Position numbers and translations under genes: made by a program. Positions 21,394 through 30,644 of a stretch of 64,000 nt of DNA are shown piece after piece (position 1 is the first letter of the stretch; every line of letters starts with the position of its first letter). The notes beneath the pieces are model-generated. The model saw nothing but the letters and a program-made list of their open reading frames with translations. It was not told the origin of the DNA and searched no databases. Origin of the DNA: Kribbella sp. ALI-6-A (GTDB lineage Bacteria; Actinomycetota; Actinomycetes; Propionibacteriales; Kribbellaceae); NCBI RefSeq assembly GCF_001984195.1, contig NZ_MTQN01000004.1:124001-188000 (forward strand), written 5' to 3'.

Positions 21394-22220
21394 TGGCAGA
21401 CGACCGGCCGGCGTTCGCCGACCTGGAGCGCCCGCCGCTGGACGAGAAGTTCCTGCGCGGGCGCCTGGTGCGTCCCGGTGGGCTGTGGACGCAGATCGAC
21501 GTACTGACCGAGACGCCGTCGACCAACGCCGTCCTGGCCGCTGCTGCACGCGCCGGGGCTCCTGAGGGGCTGGTGGCGACAGCGGAGTACCAGTCGTCCG
21601 GACGGGGACGGCTGGGGCGTACGTGGACCACTCCGCCGCGCTCTGCGCTGCTGACGTCGGTCCTGCTGCGCCCGACCACGGTCCCGGCTGCCCGCTGGCC
21701 GTGGCTGGGCCTGCTGGTCTCCCTGGCCGTCACCTCCGCCGTACGACGGGTGGCCGAGATCCCGGCGCAGGTGAAGTGGCCGAACGACGTCCTGGTCGAG
21801 GACCGCAAACTCGCGGGCATCCTGCTCGAGCGGGTCGAAGGCCCGGCGGCGATCGTCGGCATGGGGCTGAACGTCACGCTGCGCGCGGACGAGCGGCCGC
21901 ATCCAGGGGCGACCTCGCTGGCGCTGGAAGGCGCGGCGACGACGGATCGGGTGACGGTGCTGGCCGCCGTACTGCGGGAGCTGGCGGTTCGCTACCAGGA
22001 GTGGGTGGCCGCGGCGGGTGATCCGGCGGTGATCCTGCCCGACTATCAGGGGCTGTCGGCAACGATCGGCCGGCCGGTCCGGGTGGAGCTGCCGGACGGG
22101 AAGTTCCTGGAGGGCACGGCGACCGGTCTGGACACCGACGGCCGGCTGCTGGTCGACGCCGCCGACGGCCAACACGCGCTGGCCGCCGGCGATGTGACGC
22201 ATCTGCGAACTAGTGAGTGA
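21393..22220 (+). CDS. birA: Biotin--[acetyl-CoA-carboxylase] ligase
   Basis: This 275-residue enzyme activates biotin with ATP and attaches it to the carboxylase carrier protein. The ligase core shows TPSTNAVL, the biotin/adenylate loop SSGRGRLGRTW, VKWPNDVLV with the key Lys, and KLAGILLE. A C-terminal SH3-like domain follows. There is no N-terminal helix-turn-helix, so it is a monofunctional ligase and not a repressor. It is coupled to ppc by a TGATG overlap, and its substrate complex is represented by the nearby accD-accE genes. Confidence 0.93.
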
Positions 22221-22317
22221 AAAGCTTCGCCGCGGTGATCAGGGTCTGGATGACGCCGTAGCCGAGCAGGACGGCGACGAGCGCCCAGGAGACGACTAGG
22301 CGAGGGGTCTGGTTCAT
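22210..22317 (-). CDS. 35-residue membrane peptide, MFS small subunit
   Basis: This tiny gene overlaps the upstream transporter stop by ATGA (22314-22317). It encodes a single hydrophobic helix (VVSWALVAVLLGYGVIQTLI) with short polar ends. Small one-helix proteins of this kind are often encoded directly after oxalate/formate-type MFS transporters in actinobacteria and are annotated as MFS small subunits. The tight coupling argues for a stoichiometric partner. The frame ends convergently within the last 11 bases of birA. Existence rests on overlap, composition and context. Confidence 0.66.
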   Translation of the reverse strand: MNQTPRLVVSWALVAVLLGYGVIQTLITAAKLFTH

Positions 22318-23726
22318 TTCGCGGCCTCCGCGGCTTCGGTGCTGGTCTTCTCGTGACCGGGCCTTTCGTGGAACCGGTCAGAGACCGGGCGGATCAGCAG
22401 GTTGGCGACGAACCCGATCGCCAGCACGCCGACCATCGTGAACAGCGCCGGGCTGTAGGCCTCTTCGGTCAGCGTGCCGGGTTTGCCCTCCCGGTCCAGG
22501 AAGCCGTTGATGATCAGTGGCCCGAAAACGCCCGCCGCCGACCAGGCGGTCAGCAGCCGGCCGTGGATCGCGCCGACCTGGTAGGTGCCGAACAGGTCCC
22601 GCAGGTACGCCGGTACGGTGGCGAACCCGCCGCCGTAGAAGGACAGGATCACCGCGGCCAGCAGCACGAACACGATCGTGCTGGTGTGCCCGACGGTGGC
22701 CAGCAACGCGTAGGCGATGATGCCGACGCCGAGGTACAGCGCGTAGATCGGCTTGCGGCCGATCAGGTCCGACGTGGTCGACCAGCCGAACCGGCCGGCC
22801 ATGTTGAAGATCGACAGCACGCCGACAAAGCCGGCCGCCGCGGCGACCGCGACCGAGGACTTGCCGTCCGCGCCGCGGAAGAAGTCCTGGATCATCGGGC
22901 TGGCCTGCTCCAGGATGCCGATCCCGGCAGTGACGTTGCACAGCAGCACCACCCACAGCAGCCAGAACTGCGGGGTCTTGATCGCGTTCGCGGCCGAGAC
23001 GTTGGCGGTGGTGACCAGCGCCTTCTGCTTGACCTTCGACGGGTCGAATCCGTCGGGCTTCCAGCCGTCGGCGGGCACGCGGATGTTGAAGACGCCGAAC
23101 ATCATGACCACGAAGTAGCCGATGCCGAGCGTGAGGAACAGCGCGACCAGCGCGCCGCCGCCGGCCACCGACGCGGAGTTGTTCGGGTCGTAGCCGTCGT
23201 CGTACAGGCCGAGCAGCTGGCGCGACAGCGGACTGGCGACCAGCGCGCCGCCACCGAAGCCCATGATCGCCAGGCCGGTGGCCAGACCCGGGCGGTCGGG
23301 GAACCACTTGATCAGCGTCGACACCGGCGAGATGTAGCCGATGCCGAGGCCGATGCCGCCGATCACGCCGTAGCCGAGGTAGACCAGCCAGAGCTGACCG
23401 GTACCGATGCCCAGGGCACCGACTCCGAACCCGGCCGCCCAGAAGCACGCGGAGACGAACATCGCCTTGCGCGGTCCGTTGCGCTCCACCCAGGTACCGC
23501 CGATCGCCGCCGACAGCCCGAGCATCACGATCGCGATGCTGAAGATCACGCCGATCGCGGTCTGGCTGGCGTCGAAGTGCTGGACCAGCGAGGTCTTGTA
23601 GACCGAGGTGGCGTAGGCCTGACCGATGCACAGGTGCACCGCCAGCGCGGCCGGCGGGATCAGCCAGCGGCTGTAGCCCGGGGGCGCGACGCTGTGCTCC
23701 CGATCGAGGACCGACAAGATGCCCAT
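22314..23726 (-). CDS. OFA-family (oxalate/formate antiporter-like) MFS transporter
   Basis: This 470-residue, 12-helix MFS protein is of the OFA type. The first helices carry RWLIPPAALAVHLCIGQAYATSVYK, here cut to the family pattern LCIGQAYA. GYISPVSTLIKWFPDRPGLATG and GRFGWSTTSDLIGRKPIY are the usual OFA cytoplasmic loops. Substrates of the family are small carboxylates such as oxalate, formate or pyruvate-like acids. The ATG at 23726 has AAGGAG upstream. A 35-residue hydrophobic peptide is encoded in an ATGA overlap at its end. The exact substrate is not visible from sequence. Confidence 0.87.
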   Translation of the reverse strand: MGILSVLDREHSVAPPGYSRWLIPPAALAVHLCIGQAYATSVYKTSLVQHFDASQTAIGVIFSIAIVMLGLSAAIGGTWVERNGPRKAMFVSACFWAAGFGVGALGIGTGQLWLVYLGYGVIGGIGLGIGYISPVSTLIKWFPDRPGLATGLAIMGFGGGALVASPLSRQLLGLYDDGYDPNNSASVAGGGALVALFLTLGIGYFVVMMFGVFNIRVPADGWKPDGFDPSKVKQKALVTTANVSAANAIKTPQFWLLWVVLLCNVTAGIGILEQASPMIQDFFRGADGKSSVAVAAAAGFVGVLSIFNMAGRFGWSTTSDLIGRKPIYALYLGVGIIAYALLATVGHTSTIVFVLLAAVILSFYGGGFATVPAYLRDLFGTYQVGAIHGRLLTAWSAAGVFGPLIINGFLDREGKPGTLTEEAYSPALFTMVGVLAIGFVANLLIRPVSDRFHERPGHEKTSTEAAEAAK

Positions 23727-23877
23727 CACGACTCCTTCGAGTGGTCGCCCCCCAGTTGTGGCCCCCAGGGCGCGAACGCCCCTGGGCATCTTCGCGGAAC
23801 GGTATGCAATTTGTGAAGTCTTCAACCATCGTGTCGCCCGGCGACATTTCACCCCTGGAACTGTGAGACTGGGACCC

Positions 23878-24495
23878 ATGGCGATCTCGGCGAAGTTGTT
23901 GGGTGAGGACGAGTACGTCGTCGTCAGCACCCGGACGCACTGGAAGGCACTGATCTTCCCGGTGTTCCTGCTGCTCGTGGTGGCGGCCGGCGGCGGGTTC
24001 CTGGCCGCGATCGTGCCGTCGGGCAGCCTGCAGACGCCGGCCCGGATCGCGATCGGTGTGATCGGTCTGCTGGTCGTGCTGGTGTTCGGGGCCAAGCCGT
24101 TCCTGAACTGGTTCTTCTCGTCGTACACGCTGACGAACCGGCGGCTGATCACCCGGCACGGCATCTTGACCCGGACCGGCCGGGACATCCCGCTGATGCG
24201 GATCAACGACGTGTCCTACGAGCACGGCCTGATCGACCGGATGCTCGGCTGCGGCACGCTGCAGATCCAGTCGGCCAGCGAGGGCGGCCACGTGGTGCTG
24301 CCCGACGTCCCGCACGTCGAGCAGATGCACCTGAAGATGTCCGACCTGCTGTTCGGCGGTCCGGACGGCAAGCCCGGTGACGGCTACCTCGACGACGAGG
24401 CGCCGCCGCAGCACCAGCGGATCCGCCCGCAGCGGCCGGCCGCCGAGCCCGACGCCGAGACCCTGTTCAGCTCCGAGGACACCGACCGCCGCTGA
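23878..24495 (+). CDS. Membrane protein with bacterial PH domain (YdbS-like)
   Basis: This 205-residue protein starts in the cytoplasm and has two membrane helices (about residues 24-45 and 56-78). A bPH2-type pleckstrin-like domain follows (SYTLTNRRLITRHGILTRTGRDIPL, shortened here to its marker TNRRLITRHG). The Pro/Gln-rich acidic tail looks disordered. Proteins of this class sit in the inner membrane; their role is unknown. The ATG is taken where the membrane protein begins. It is divergent from the OFA transporter. Confidence 0.82.
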   Translation: MAISAKLLGEDEYVVVSTRTHWKALIFPVFLLLVVAAGGGFLAAIVPSGSLQTPARIAIGVIGLLVVLVFGAKPFLNWFFSSYTLTNRRLITRHGILTRTGRDIPLMRINDVSYEHGLIDRMLGCGTLQIQSASEGGHVVLPDVPHVEQMHLKMSDLLFGGPDGKPGDGYLDDEAPPQHQRIRPQRPAAEPDAETLFSSEDTDRR

Positions 24496-24559
24496 TCTGC
24501 CCCGGTCTGCCCCACGAAATGGCCTGCCGGGGCGCTTCGGCGTACGAAAACCTCGGCGC

Positions 24560-25363
24560 ATGGAGCAACTCAGTGAGCCACCCCTGCTTGTCGACGTGAA
24601 CAAGCCGAGCAGCGCTCGGGTCCACGACGTGCTGCTCGGCGGCAAGAACCACTACGAGTCCGACCGGATCCTCGCCCGCCAATTGCTGGAGATCGCGCCT
24701 GGCCTGCCGCTCTGGGCCCGCGAGAACCGCCGCTGGCTGCACCGCGTCGTCAGCTGGCTGGCCCGCGAGCACGCCGTCGGCCAATTCATCGACTTGGGCG
24801 TCGGCTTGCCGACCGAGGTGAATCTCCACGAACTCGTCCCGGGCAGCAAGGTCGTGTACGTCGACAACGACCCGACGGTGGTCGCTCACGGCCGCGCCCT
24901 GCTCGCCGGCGAGCACACCGCCTTCGTCGCAGCCGACCTCACCCGCCCGCACCAGGTCCTGTCGGACGAGGCCGTGATCGACCTCGACCCGCACCGCCCG
25001 ATCGCGTTGATCGAGTCCCTCGTGCTGCACCACGTGCCCGGCCTCAACCACGTTCGCGACATCCAAGCGGCGTACCTGGACACGCTGCCGTCCGGGTCGT
25101 TCGTCGCGATCAGCCACGCCTGCAACCCACGCGACGGCAGCGCGACCGCCCGGCTGGCCGACGCCGTCGAGCAGACGCTGGCCACGAGCTTTCCCGACCT
25201 GCGGTTCCGGACGCCGGACGAGATCCTGTCGCTGTTCGGCGACCTGCCGGTGCTCGCGCCCGGCCTGGTCCGGGTCGCGGAGTGGGACCCGTCGGGTGAG
25301 CGCGCCGCGGAGAACGAGGCCGACGGCAACTTCCTGTACTGCGCGGTCGCCCGCAAGCCCTGA
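24560..25363 (+). CDS. SAM-dependent methyltransferase, Methyltransf_19 type
   Basis: This 267-residue protein has the characteristic N-terminus SSARVHDVLLGGKNHYESDR and a SAM-binding motif FIDLGVGLPTEVNLHEL, then VVYVDNDPTVVAHGRALL. This actinobacterial family (PF04672) is very abundant in Streptomyces relatives and has no firmly established substrate. The ATG at 24560 gives a complete N-terminus. A strong hairpin terminator starts 20 bases after the stop. Confidence 0.88.
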   Translation: MEQLSEPPLLVDVNKPSSARVHDVLLGGKNHYESDRILARQLLEIAPGLPLWARENRRWLHRVVSWLAREHAVGQFIDLGVGLPTEVNLHELVPGSKVVYVDNDPTVVAHGRALLAGEHTAFVAADLTRPHQVLSDEAVIDLDPHRPIALIESLVLHHVPGLNHVRDIQAAYLDTLPSGSFVAISHACNPRDGSATARLADAVEQTLATSFPDLRFRTPDEILSLFGDLPVLAPGLVRVAEWDPSGERAAENEADGNFLYCAVARKP

Positions 25364-25383
25364 CCATCCGGCCCGGCAACGGC

Positions 25384-25419
25384 GAAGGCCCGGAACAGGA
25401 TGTCCTGTTCCGGGCCTTC
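25384..25419. terminator. Bidirectional hairpin terminator
   Basis: A perfect 17-bp inverted repeat (25384-25400 with 25403-25419) has a 2-nt centre and arms starting GAAGGCCCGG. It lies between two convergent genes and should stop transcription from both sides. Confidence 0.85.
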
Positions 25420-25434
25420 GAAGTACTGTGCGGG

Positions 25435-26031
25435 TCAGCGCACCACGGGGAGGTCGCCGGTGTTCTCGGCGTCCAGCGAGGCCGGAGAGTCCGGCGCCTT
25501 CGTCTGGTGCTCGGCCTCTTCCAGCTCGATCTCCTCGCGGAAGACCCACTTGCGGTAGGACCAGAACCGGAACAGCGTGCCCAGCCCCAGGCCGATCACG
25601 TTCGCCGAGACGTTGTCGGCCAGCGCGGTGTGCAGGTCCAGCACGTAGCGCGAGAAGCCCAGGCAGCCGGCCGCGATCAGCAGGCCGATGCCGTTCAGCA
25701 CGAAGAACAGCACGTACTCGCGGTGCAGGCCGGTGCGCTCGCGGTGCCGCCAGGTCCAGTGCCGGTTGCCCAGGTACGTCGCGACGGTGGCGACCGTGAC
25801 CGAGATGAACTTCGCCGTCACCGGCTTGTCGTGCAGCATGCCGTCGCCGTGCTCGCCGAAGATCACCAGCGGGTTGTTGAACACCAGCCAGTTGTAGATC
25901 GGCAGATCGACGACCATGCCGAGCAGACCGACCAGCCCGAACTTGGCCACTTCGTGCACCAGGTGCTCGACCTGGCGGTACAGCGTGGTGAAGATCTTCA
26001 ACGGACCAGTGGACTCTCTGTGAACGGACAA
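25435..26031 (-). CDS. GtrA-family membrane protein
   Basis: This 198-residue protein has four membrane segments with the GtrA signature: VAKFGLVGLLGMVVDLPIYN at helix 1, ISVTVATVATYLGNRHWTWR, FFVLNGIGLLIAAGCLG and GLGTLFRFWSYRKWVF. GtrA-like proteins are thought to help move polyprenyl-linked sugars across the membrane for surface polysaccharides. The C-terminal 35 residues are acidic and likely disordered. The start is uncertain: TTG 26031 gives full length, and another TTG lies 11 codons in. A UDP-sugar dehydrogenase lies about 3 kb away, but no glycosyltransferase is next to it. Confidence 0.85.
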   Translation of the reverse strand: MSVHRESTGPLKIFTTLYRQVEHLVHEVAKFGLVGLLGMVVDLPIYNWLVFNNPLVIFGEHGDGMLHDKPVTAKFISVTVATVATYLGNRHWTWRHRERTGLHREYVLFFVLNGIGLLIAAGCLGFSRYVLDLHTALADNVSANVIGLGLGTLFRFWSYRKWVFREEIELEEAEHQTKAPDSPASLDAENTGDLPVVR

Positions 26032-26176
26032 CTGGTTGGGGCCCCTTCACGGTACCCGGCGTGGGGGCCGACACGAAAATCCCCCGCGTGCCGGAGTGGC
26101 CCTCACGCCTGTCGTGCGGTAGGCGGCCCAGCGGGTGCTGTCAGGGTCCGGCAGGCCGGGCACTAGGCTCAGGACC

Positions 26177-27349
26177 GTGAAGTTCGAGCGTAAGGATCTC
26201 CCCGTCGGGACCCCTGTGGTGGGCATGGTCGGCGGGGGACAACTGGCCAGGATGACGCAGGAGTCGGCGGTCGCGCTGGGGATCCAGCTACGGGTGCTGG
26301 CCGAGGGACCGGCGGTGTCCGCGGCGCAGGCGGTGGCCGACGCGCCGGTGGGCGACTACCGCGACCCCGCCACGGTGAAGGCCTTCGCCGCCGAGGCCGA
26401 CGTGGTCACCTTCGACCACGAGCACGTGCCGACCGAACTGCTCCGCGAGCTGGAGGCCGCCGGCGTCGCCGTCCGGCCCGGGCCCGACGCGCTCGTGCAC
26501 GCGCAGGACAAGGCCGTGATGCGGCAGCGGCTGGACACCATCGGGGCGCCGTCGCCGGCTCACCAGGTCGTCGCGACGCCCGACGAGGTCGCCGACTTCG
26601 CCAAGCGCGTCGGCGGCTTCCCGGTCGTGCTCAAGACCACCCGCGGCGGGTACGACGGCAAGGGCGTCTGGGTCGTCGACGGCCCGGACGACGCGGCGGT
26701 GGCGCAGGCGTTCGGCTCCGGCGTACCGATCCTGGCCGAGGAGAAGGTCGACTTCGTCCGCGAGCTGTCCGCGATCGTGGCCCGCAGCCCGCACGGCCAG
26801 GCCGTCGCCTACCCGGTGGTCGAGTCGGTCCAGAAGGACGGGATCTGCGTCGAGGTGACCGCACCGGCACCCGGCCTCGACCCCGACCGGGCCGCGCAGG
26901 CGCAGCAGACCGCCCTGCGGATCGCGGGTGAGCTGGGCGTGGTGGGGATTCTCGCGGTCGAGATGTTCGAGGCCCGCGACGGCCGCCTGCTGGTGAACGA
27001 GCTGGCGATGCGCCCGCACAACACCGGCCACTGGTCGATCGAGGGTGCCGTCACCAGCCAGTTCGAGAACCACCTGCGCGCCGTCCTGGACCTGCCGCTG
27101 GGATCGCCGGCCGCGCGGGCGCCGTACACGGTGATGGTGAACGTGCTCGGCGGTGATGTCGAGGACATGCATCTCGGGCTGCTGCACTGCATGGCGCGCG
27201 ACCCGGGCCTGAAGGTGCACTTCTACGGCAAGTCCGTGAAGCCGGGCCGCAAGGTCGGCCACGTCACGGCGTACGGCGACGACCTGGACGAGGTCCGCGA
27301 ACGCGCCCGGCACGCCGCGGCGTACCTGACCGGCACGATCGACGAGTGA
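26177..27349 (+). CDS. purK: 5-(carboxyamino)imidazole ribonucleotide synthase
   Basis: This 390-residue ATP-grasp enzyme carboxylates aminoimidazole ribonucleotide with ATP and bicarbonate to N5-CAIR in purine synthesis. Markers are the N-terminal [11 protein letters not shown] loop, the ATP-grasp Gly-rich loop [12 protein letters not shown] and the C-terminal [14 protein letters not shown] metal-binding block. The GTG at 26177 follows TAGGCT by seven bases with no ribosome site, so it is probably leaderless. The stop is ten bases before purE, and the pair forms an operon. Confidence 0.96.
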   Translation: MKFERKDLPVGTPVVGMVGGGQLARMTQESAVALGIQLRVLAEGPAVSAAQAVADAPVGDYRDPATVKAFAAEADVVTFDHEHVPTELLRELEAAGVAVRPGPDALVHAQDKAVMRQRLDTIGAPSPAHQVVATPDEVADFAKRVGGFPVVLKTTRGGYDGKGVWVVDGPDDAAVAQAFGSGVPILAEEKVDFVRELSAIVARSPHGQAVAYPVVESVQKDGICVEVTAPAPGLDPDRAAQAQQTALRIAGELGVVGILAVEMFEARDGRLLVNELAMRPHNTGHWSIEGAVTSQFENHLRAVLDLPLGSPAARAPYTVMVNVLGGDVEDMHLGLLHCMARDPGLKVHFYGKSVKPGRKVGHVTAYGDDLDEVRERARHAAAYLTGTIDE

Positions 27350-27359
27350 GGAACCGGCC

Positions 27360-27857
27360 ATGACCGTGGGCATCGTGATGGGTTCGGACTCCGACTGGCC
27401 GGTGATGAAGGCGGCCGCGGAGGTGTGCGCCGAGTTCGGCGTGCCGTTCGAGGCGGACGTGATCTCCGCGCACCGGATGCCGGTGGAGATGATCGACTAC
27501 GGACGCGAGGCGCACGGGCGTGGGCTCAAGGTGCTGATCGCCGGGGCCGGTGGTGCCGCGCACCTGCCCGGCATGCTGGCCGCCGTGACGCCGTTGCCGG
27601 TGATCGGCGTACCGGTGCCGCTGAAGTACCTGGACGGGATGGACTCGCTGCTGTCGATCGTGCAGATGCCGGCCGGCGTACCGGTCGCTACGGTGTCGAT
27701 CGGCAACGCGCGCAACGCGGGCCTGCTCGCGGTCCGCATCCTGGCCGCGCACGACCCGGAGCTGCTGGACAAGATGACGCAGTTCCAGGAGTCGCTGGCC
27801 GAGCTGGCCAGGGCCAAGGGCGCGACGGTGCGTAACGGCGCGAAAGAACTGCGTTAG
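27360..27857 (+). CDS. purE: N5-carboxyaminoimidazole ribonucleotide mutase
   Basis: This 165-residue class I PurE moves the carboxyl group of N5-CAIR to give CAIR, the step after PurK. The active-site motif [10 protein letters not shown] opens the protein, followed by SAHRMP with the catalytic His and the [13 protein letters not shown] loop. It should form an octamer. GAGGAA precedes ATG, and purK lies ten bases upstream. Length and motifs are normal. Confidence 0.96.
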   Translation: MTVGIVMGSDSDWPVMKAAAEVCAEFGVPFEADVISAHRMPVEMIDYGREAHGRGLKVLIAGAGGAAHLPGMLAAVTPLPVIGVPVPLKYLDGMDSLLSIVQMPAGVPVATVSIGNARNAGLLAVRILAAHDPELLDKMTQFQESLAELARAKGATVRNGAKELR

Positions 27858-27938
27858 GTCCGGCGCCGAGCCGGTTTTCCACATCTCCGGGGCGGGTAGC
27901 CGTGAGATCCCAACCATTGTCGTCTAAGGTCGTCGATC

Positions 27939-29159
27939 GTGACTCCGCCCGCAGAACCGGACACTCAGCGCATCCCGGTCCGCTACTGGATCTGGCTCTT
28001 CGGCGCTGCTGTCTCGTTGCTCGGCGATCTCACGATGACGTTCGCCATCGGCTGGTCCGCGAGTCACTACGGCGGCCAGGTGGCCGGTCTGGTGCTGCTG
28101 CTCGCGGCGGCGCCCCGGGCGGCGTTGCTGCTGATCGGTGGCGCGGTCGGTGACCGGTTCGGCGCTCCGCTGGTGCTGCTGGCCAGCTGTACGGCGATGT
28201 TCGTGGTCACCGCGGCGCTCGTTCCCGCGACGAGCGCGGTCGGCGAGCCGGTCTGGTTGCTGCTGACCACGGCCCTGGTCGTCGGAGTGATCGACGCGTT
28301 CTTCCTGCCGTCGTCGCGCTCGATGCCGCGCCTGCTGGTGCCGCCCGCTCTGATCCCGCAGGCGCTTGCGAGTTACCAGGTGACCGGCGTCGTCTTCGCC
28401 GTCACCGGTACGGCGGTCGGCGGCGTACTGGTCAGCTGGGCCGGGCTCACGGCGGCAGCGGCGTTCGACGCGCTGACCTTCGCCGTGATGATCGTCGTCC
28501 TGGTGGTACTGCGCAAGACGGTCGACCCGCCGGTCAAGACCACGACCGGGATGTTCCGGTCGATCCAGGAGGGCATCCGGATGGCGTTCGGGCGTCCGCA
28601 GACCCGGGCACTGCTGATCACGATGACGGTGGCCGCCGGACTGCTGATGCCGCTGGACGCGCTGTTGCTGCCGCTGCTGGCTCGCGACCACGGCCTGGAC
28701 GCCGCGACCGCCGGCCTGCTCGTCGCCAGCCGGAGCCTCGGTGTCGGAGTGATCGCCTTGCGCATCCTGACCCGCGGAGCCTTTCCCCGGCCCGGGTTGT
28801 TCGCCGCGCTGGGCTTGCTGCTGGCCGGTCTGGGGCTGCTCGGCCTTTCGTTGTTCGAGCCCCTGCCGCTGACGATCCTTGCCGGTGTGGTGAGCGGGAT
28901 CGGGGTCGGGACCTTCACCGGGCACGTGCTGCCACTGCTGATGAACTCGGTGGAGCAGGAGTTCCAGTCCCGGCTGCAGTCGGTGGTCGTGCTGTGCCAG
29001 AGCCTGGCGATCGTGGTGATGAACCCGGTGCTCGGGACGCTCGCCGACGTGGACGGCTTCGGCATCACCGGTGTCTGCCTGGCGGTCGGGGTCGGCGCGG
29101 CCCTGCTCGGGACCGTCGCGCTCACACGTCCGATTCTGCGGAACGCGACGGTCACCTAG
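27939..29159 (+). CDS. MFS transporter, DHA3/macrolide-efflux-like
   Basis: This 406-residue, 12-helix MFS protein has a DHA3-type N-terminus (YWIWLFGAAVSLLGDLTMTF) and motif A-like GGAVGDRFGAPLVL. Members export macrolides, siderophores or other drugs. The GTG at 27939 follows TAAGGT by eight bases, again a leaderless pattern. It stands alone between purE and a convergent UDP-sugar dehydrogenase, separated from the latter by only ten bases. No regulator is adjacent. Substrate unknown. Confidence 0.85.
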   Translation: MTPPAEPDTQRIPVRYWIWLFGAAVSLLGDLTMTFAIGWSASHYGGQVAGLVLLLAAAPRAALLLIGGAVGDRFGAPLVLLASCTAMFVVTAALVPATSAVGEPVWLLLTTALVVGVIDAFFLPSSRSMPRLLVPPALIPQALASYQVTGVVFAVTGTAVGGVLVSWAGLTAAAAFDALTFAVMIVVLVVLRKTVDPPVKTTTGMFRSIQEGIRMAFGRPQTRALLITMTVAAGLLMPLDALLLPLLARDHGLDAATAGLLVASRSLGVGVIALRILTRGAFPRPGLFAALGLLLAGLGLLGLSLFEPLPLTILAGVVSGIGVGTFTGHVLPLLMNSVEQEFQSRLQSVVVLCQSLAIVVMNPVLGTLADVDGFGITGVCLAVGVGAALLGTVALTRPILRNATVT

Positions 29160-29169
29160 CGTCGGTGGT

Positions 29170-30510
29170 TCAGGGCTTGCCGGGCGCCCGGTAGGTCCAG
29201 CCCGCGGCGCGCCACTGTGCCGCGTCGAGCACCAGGCGCGCGTCCAGCATCACCGGGTTCGCCACGACGTCCTTCAGCGCGACCGGGTCGAGCGCGCGGA
29301 ACTCGGGCCACTCGGTCAGGTGCAGCACCAGGTGGGCGCCGTCGCAGGCCTCGGCCGCGGAGCCGGCGTACCGCAGCGTCGGGCGGACGCGGCGGGCGTT
29401 CTCCATCGCCTCGGGGTCGTAGACGGTGACGGTCGCGCCGTGCAGCTGGATCCGGCCGGCGATGTCGAGCGCGGGCGAGTCCCGGACGTCGTCGGTGCCG
29501 GCCTTGAACGCGGCGCCGAGCACGGTGACGTTCCGGCCGACCCATTCGGCGCCGAGCAGCTCGTGGGTGACATCGACGATGCGCGCGCGCCGGCGGTAGT
29601 TGATGTCGTCGACCTCGCGCAGCAGCGTGATCACTTCCTCGACCCCGAGCTCCCCGGCGCGGGCCATGAACGAGCGCAGGTCCTTGGGCAGGCAGCCACC
29701 GCCGTACCCGGGGCCCGCGTTCAGCATGCCGCGGCCGATCCGCTTGTCGAAGCCCAGGGCGTCGGCCAGCTGGGTGACGTCGGCGCCGGTGGCGTCGGCC
29801 ATCTCCGACAGCGCGTTGATGAAGGAGATCTTCGTGGCCAGGAAGGCGTTCGCGCCGCCCTTGACCAGCTCGGCGGTCGGCAGGTTGCAGACCACCACCG
29901 GGCTGCCCTCGGCGATCGGGGTGGCGAACACCTGGCGCAGCTTGGCTTCGGCCTCGGCGGACTGGACGCCGAAGACCAGGCGGTCCGGGTGCAGCGTGTC
30001 GTCGACGCCGTGCGCCTCGCGCAGGAACTCCGGCTGCCAGGCGATCTCCACGCCGGTGCCGGCCGGGGACTCGCTGTGGAAGCGCTGCTCGACCAGCTTC
30101 GACGTACCGACCGGGACCGTGGAGCGGCCGACCACCAGGCAGGGCTTGGTGAGCAGCGGGGCGAGCATGTCGACGACCGAGTGGACCTGGGCCAGGTCGG
30201 CGGCGTCGCTGCCCTCCTGCTGCGGGGTGCCGACGCAGACGAAGTGCACGTCGGCCCAGTCGGCGATCTCGTGGTAGTCCTTGGTGAACCGCAGCCGTCC
30301 GGAGTCGACGTGCTTTTTCAGCAACGGGTCCAGTCCCGGCTCGTACAGCGGGGCCTTGCCGTCGTTGAGCAGCTTCAGCCGGTGCTCGTCGATCTCGACG
30401 CCGATCACGTCGAATCCGAACTCGGCCATTCCCGCGGCGGTGTTGGCGCCGAGGTAGTTGGTGCCGATCACCGCGATCCGCAGCGGGCCGGTGGGCGTGC
30501 CTTCAGTCAT
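29170..30510 (-). CDS. UDP-glucose/GDP-mannose 6-dehydrogenase family protein
   Basis: This 446-residue enzyme oxidises a nucleotide sugar at C6 to the uronic acid in two NAD steps. The NAD-binding loop is IAVIGTNYLGANTA near residues 11-24. The catalytic cysteine is Cys273 in GPGYGGGCLPKDL. The C-terminal domain ends with VLGAAFKAGTDDVRDSPAL. Most likely it is UDP-glucose dehydrogenase, supplying UDP-glucuronate for surface polysaccharide. It is a single gene, convergent with the MFS gene. Confidence 0.92.
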   Translation of the reverse strand: MTEGTPTGPLRIAVIGTNYLGANTAAGMAEFGFDVIGVEIDEHRLKLLNDGKAPLYEPGLDPLLKKHVDSGRLRFTKDYHEIADWADVHFVCVGTPQQEGSDAADLAQVHSVVDMLAPLLTKPCLVVGRSTVPVGTSKLVEQRFHSESPAGTGVEIAWQPEFLREAHGVDDTLHPDRLVFGVQSAEAEAKLRQVFATPIAEGSPVVVCNLPTAELVKGGANAFLATKISFINALSEMADATGADVTQLADALGFDKRIGRGMLNAGPGYGGGCLPKDLRSFMARAGELGVEEVITLLREVDDINYRRRARIVDVTHELLGAEWVGRNVTVLGAAFKAGTDDVRDSPALDIAGRIQLHGATVTVYDPEAMENARRVRPTLRYAGSAAEACDGAHLVLHLTEWPEFRALDPVALKDVVANPVMLDARLVLDAAQWRAAGWTYRAPGKP

Positions 30511-30644
30511 GCGGGCGACTCTACCGATCCGGCGTTCGAGCCGGTGAACGGCTCAGGTCCAGGCGGTGCTCGGCTGTGCGCCGTTGGTCACTTTCCGGTG
30601 TCGCGAGGTCCCGGCGGCGGGCGATCCGTCGTACATTCGAACTC

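Noticed and set aside
22378-24645. 755-codon minus-strand frame and 487-codon plus-strand frame in the same place
   Set aside because: Both overlap the OFA transporter in other frames and lack motifs or hydrophobic pattern.
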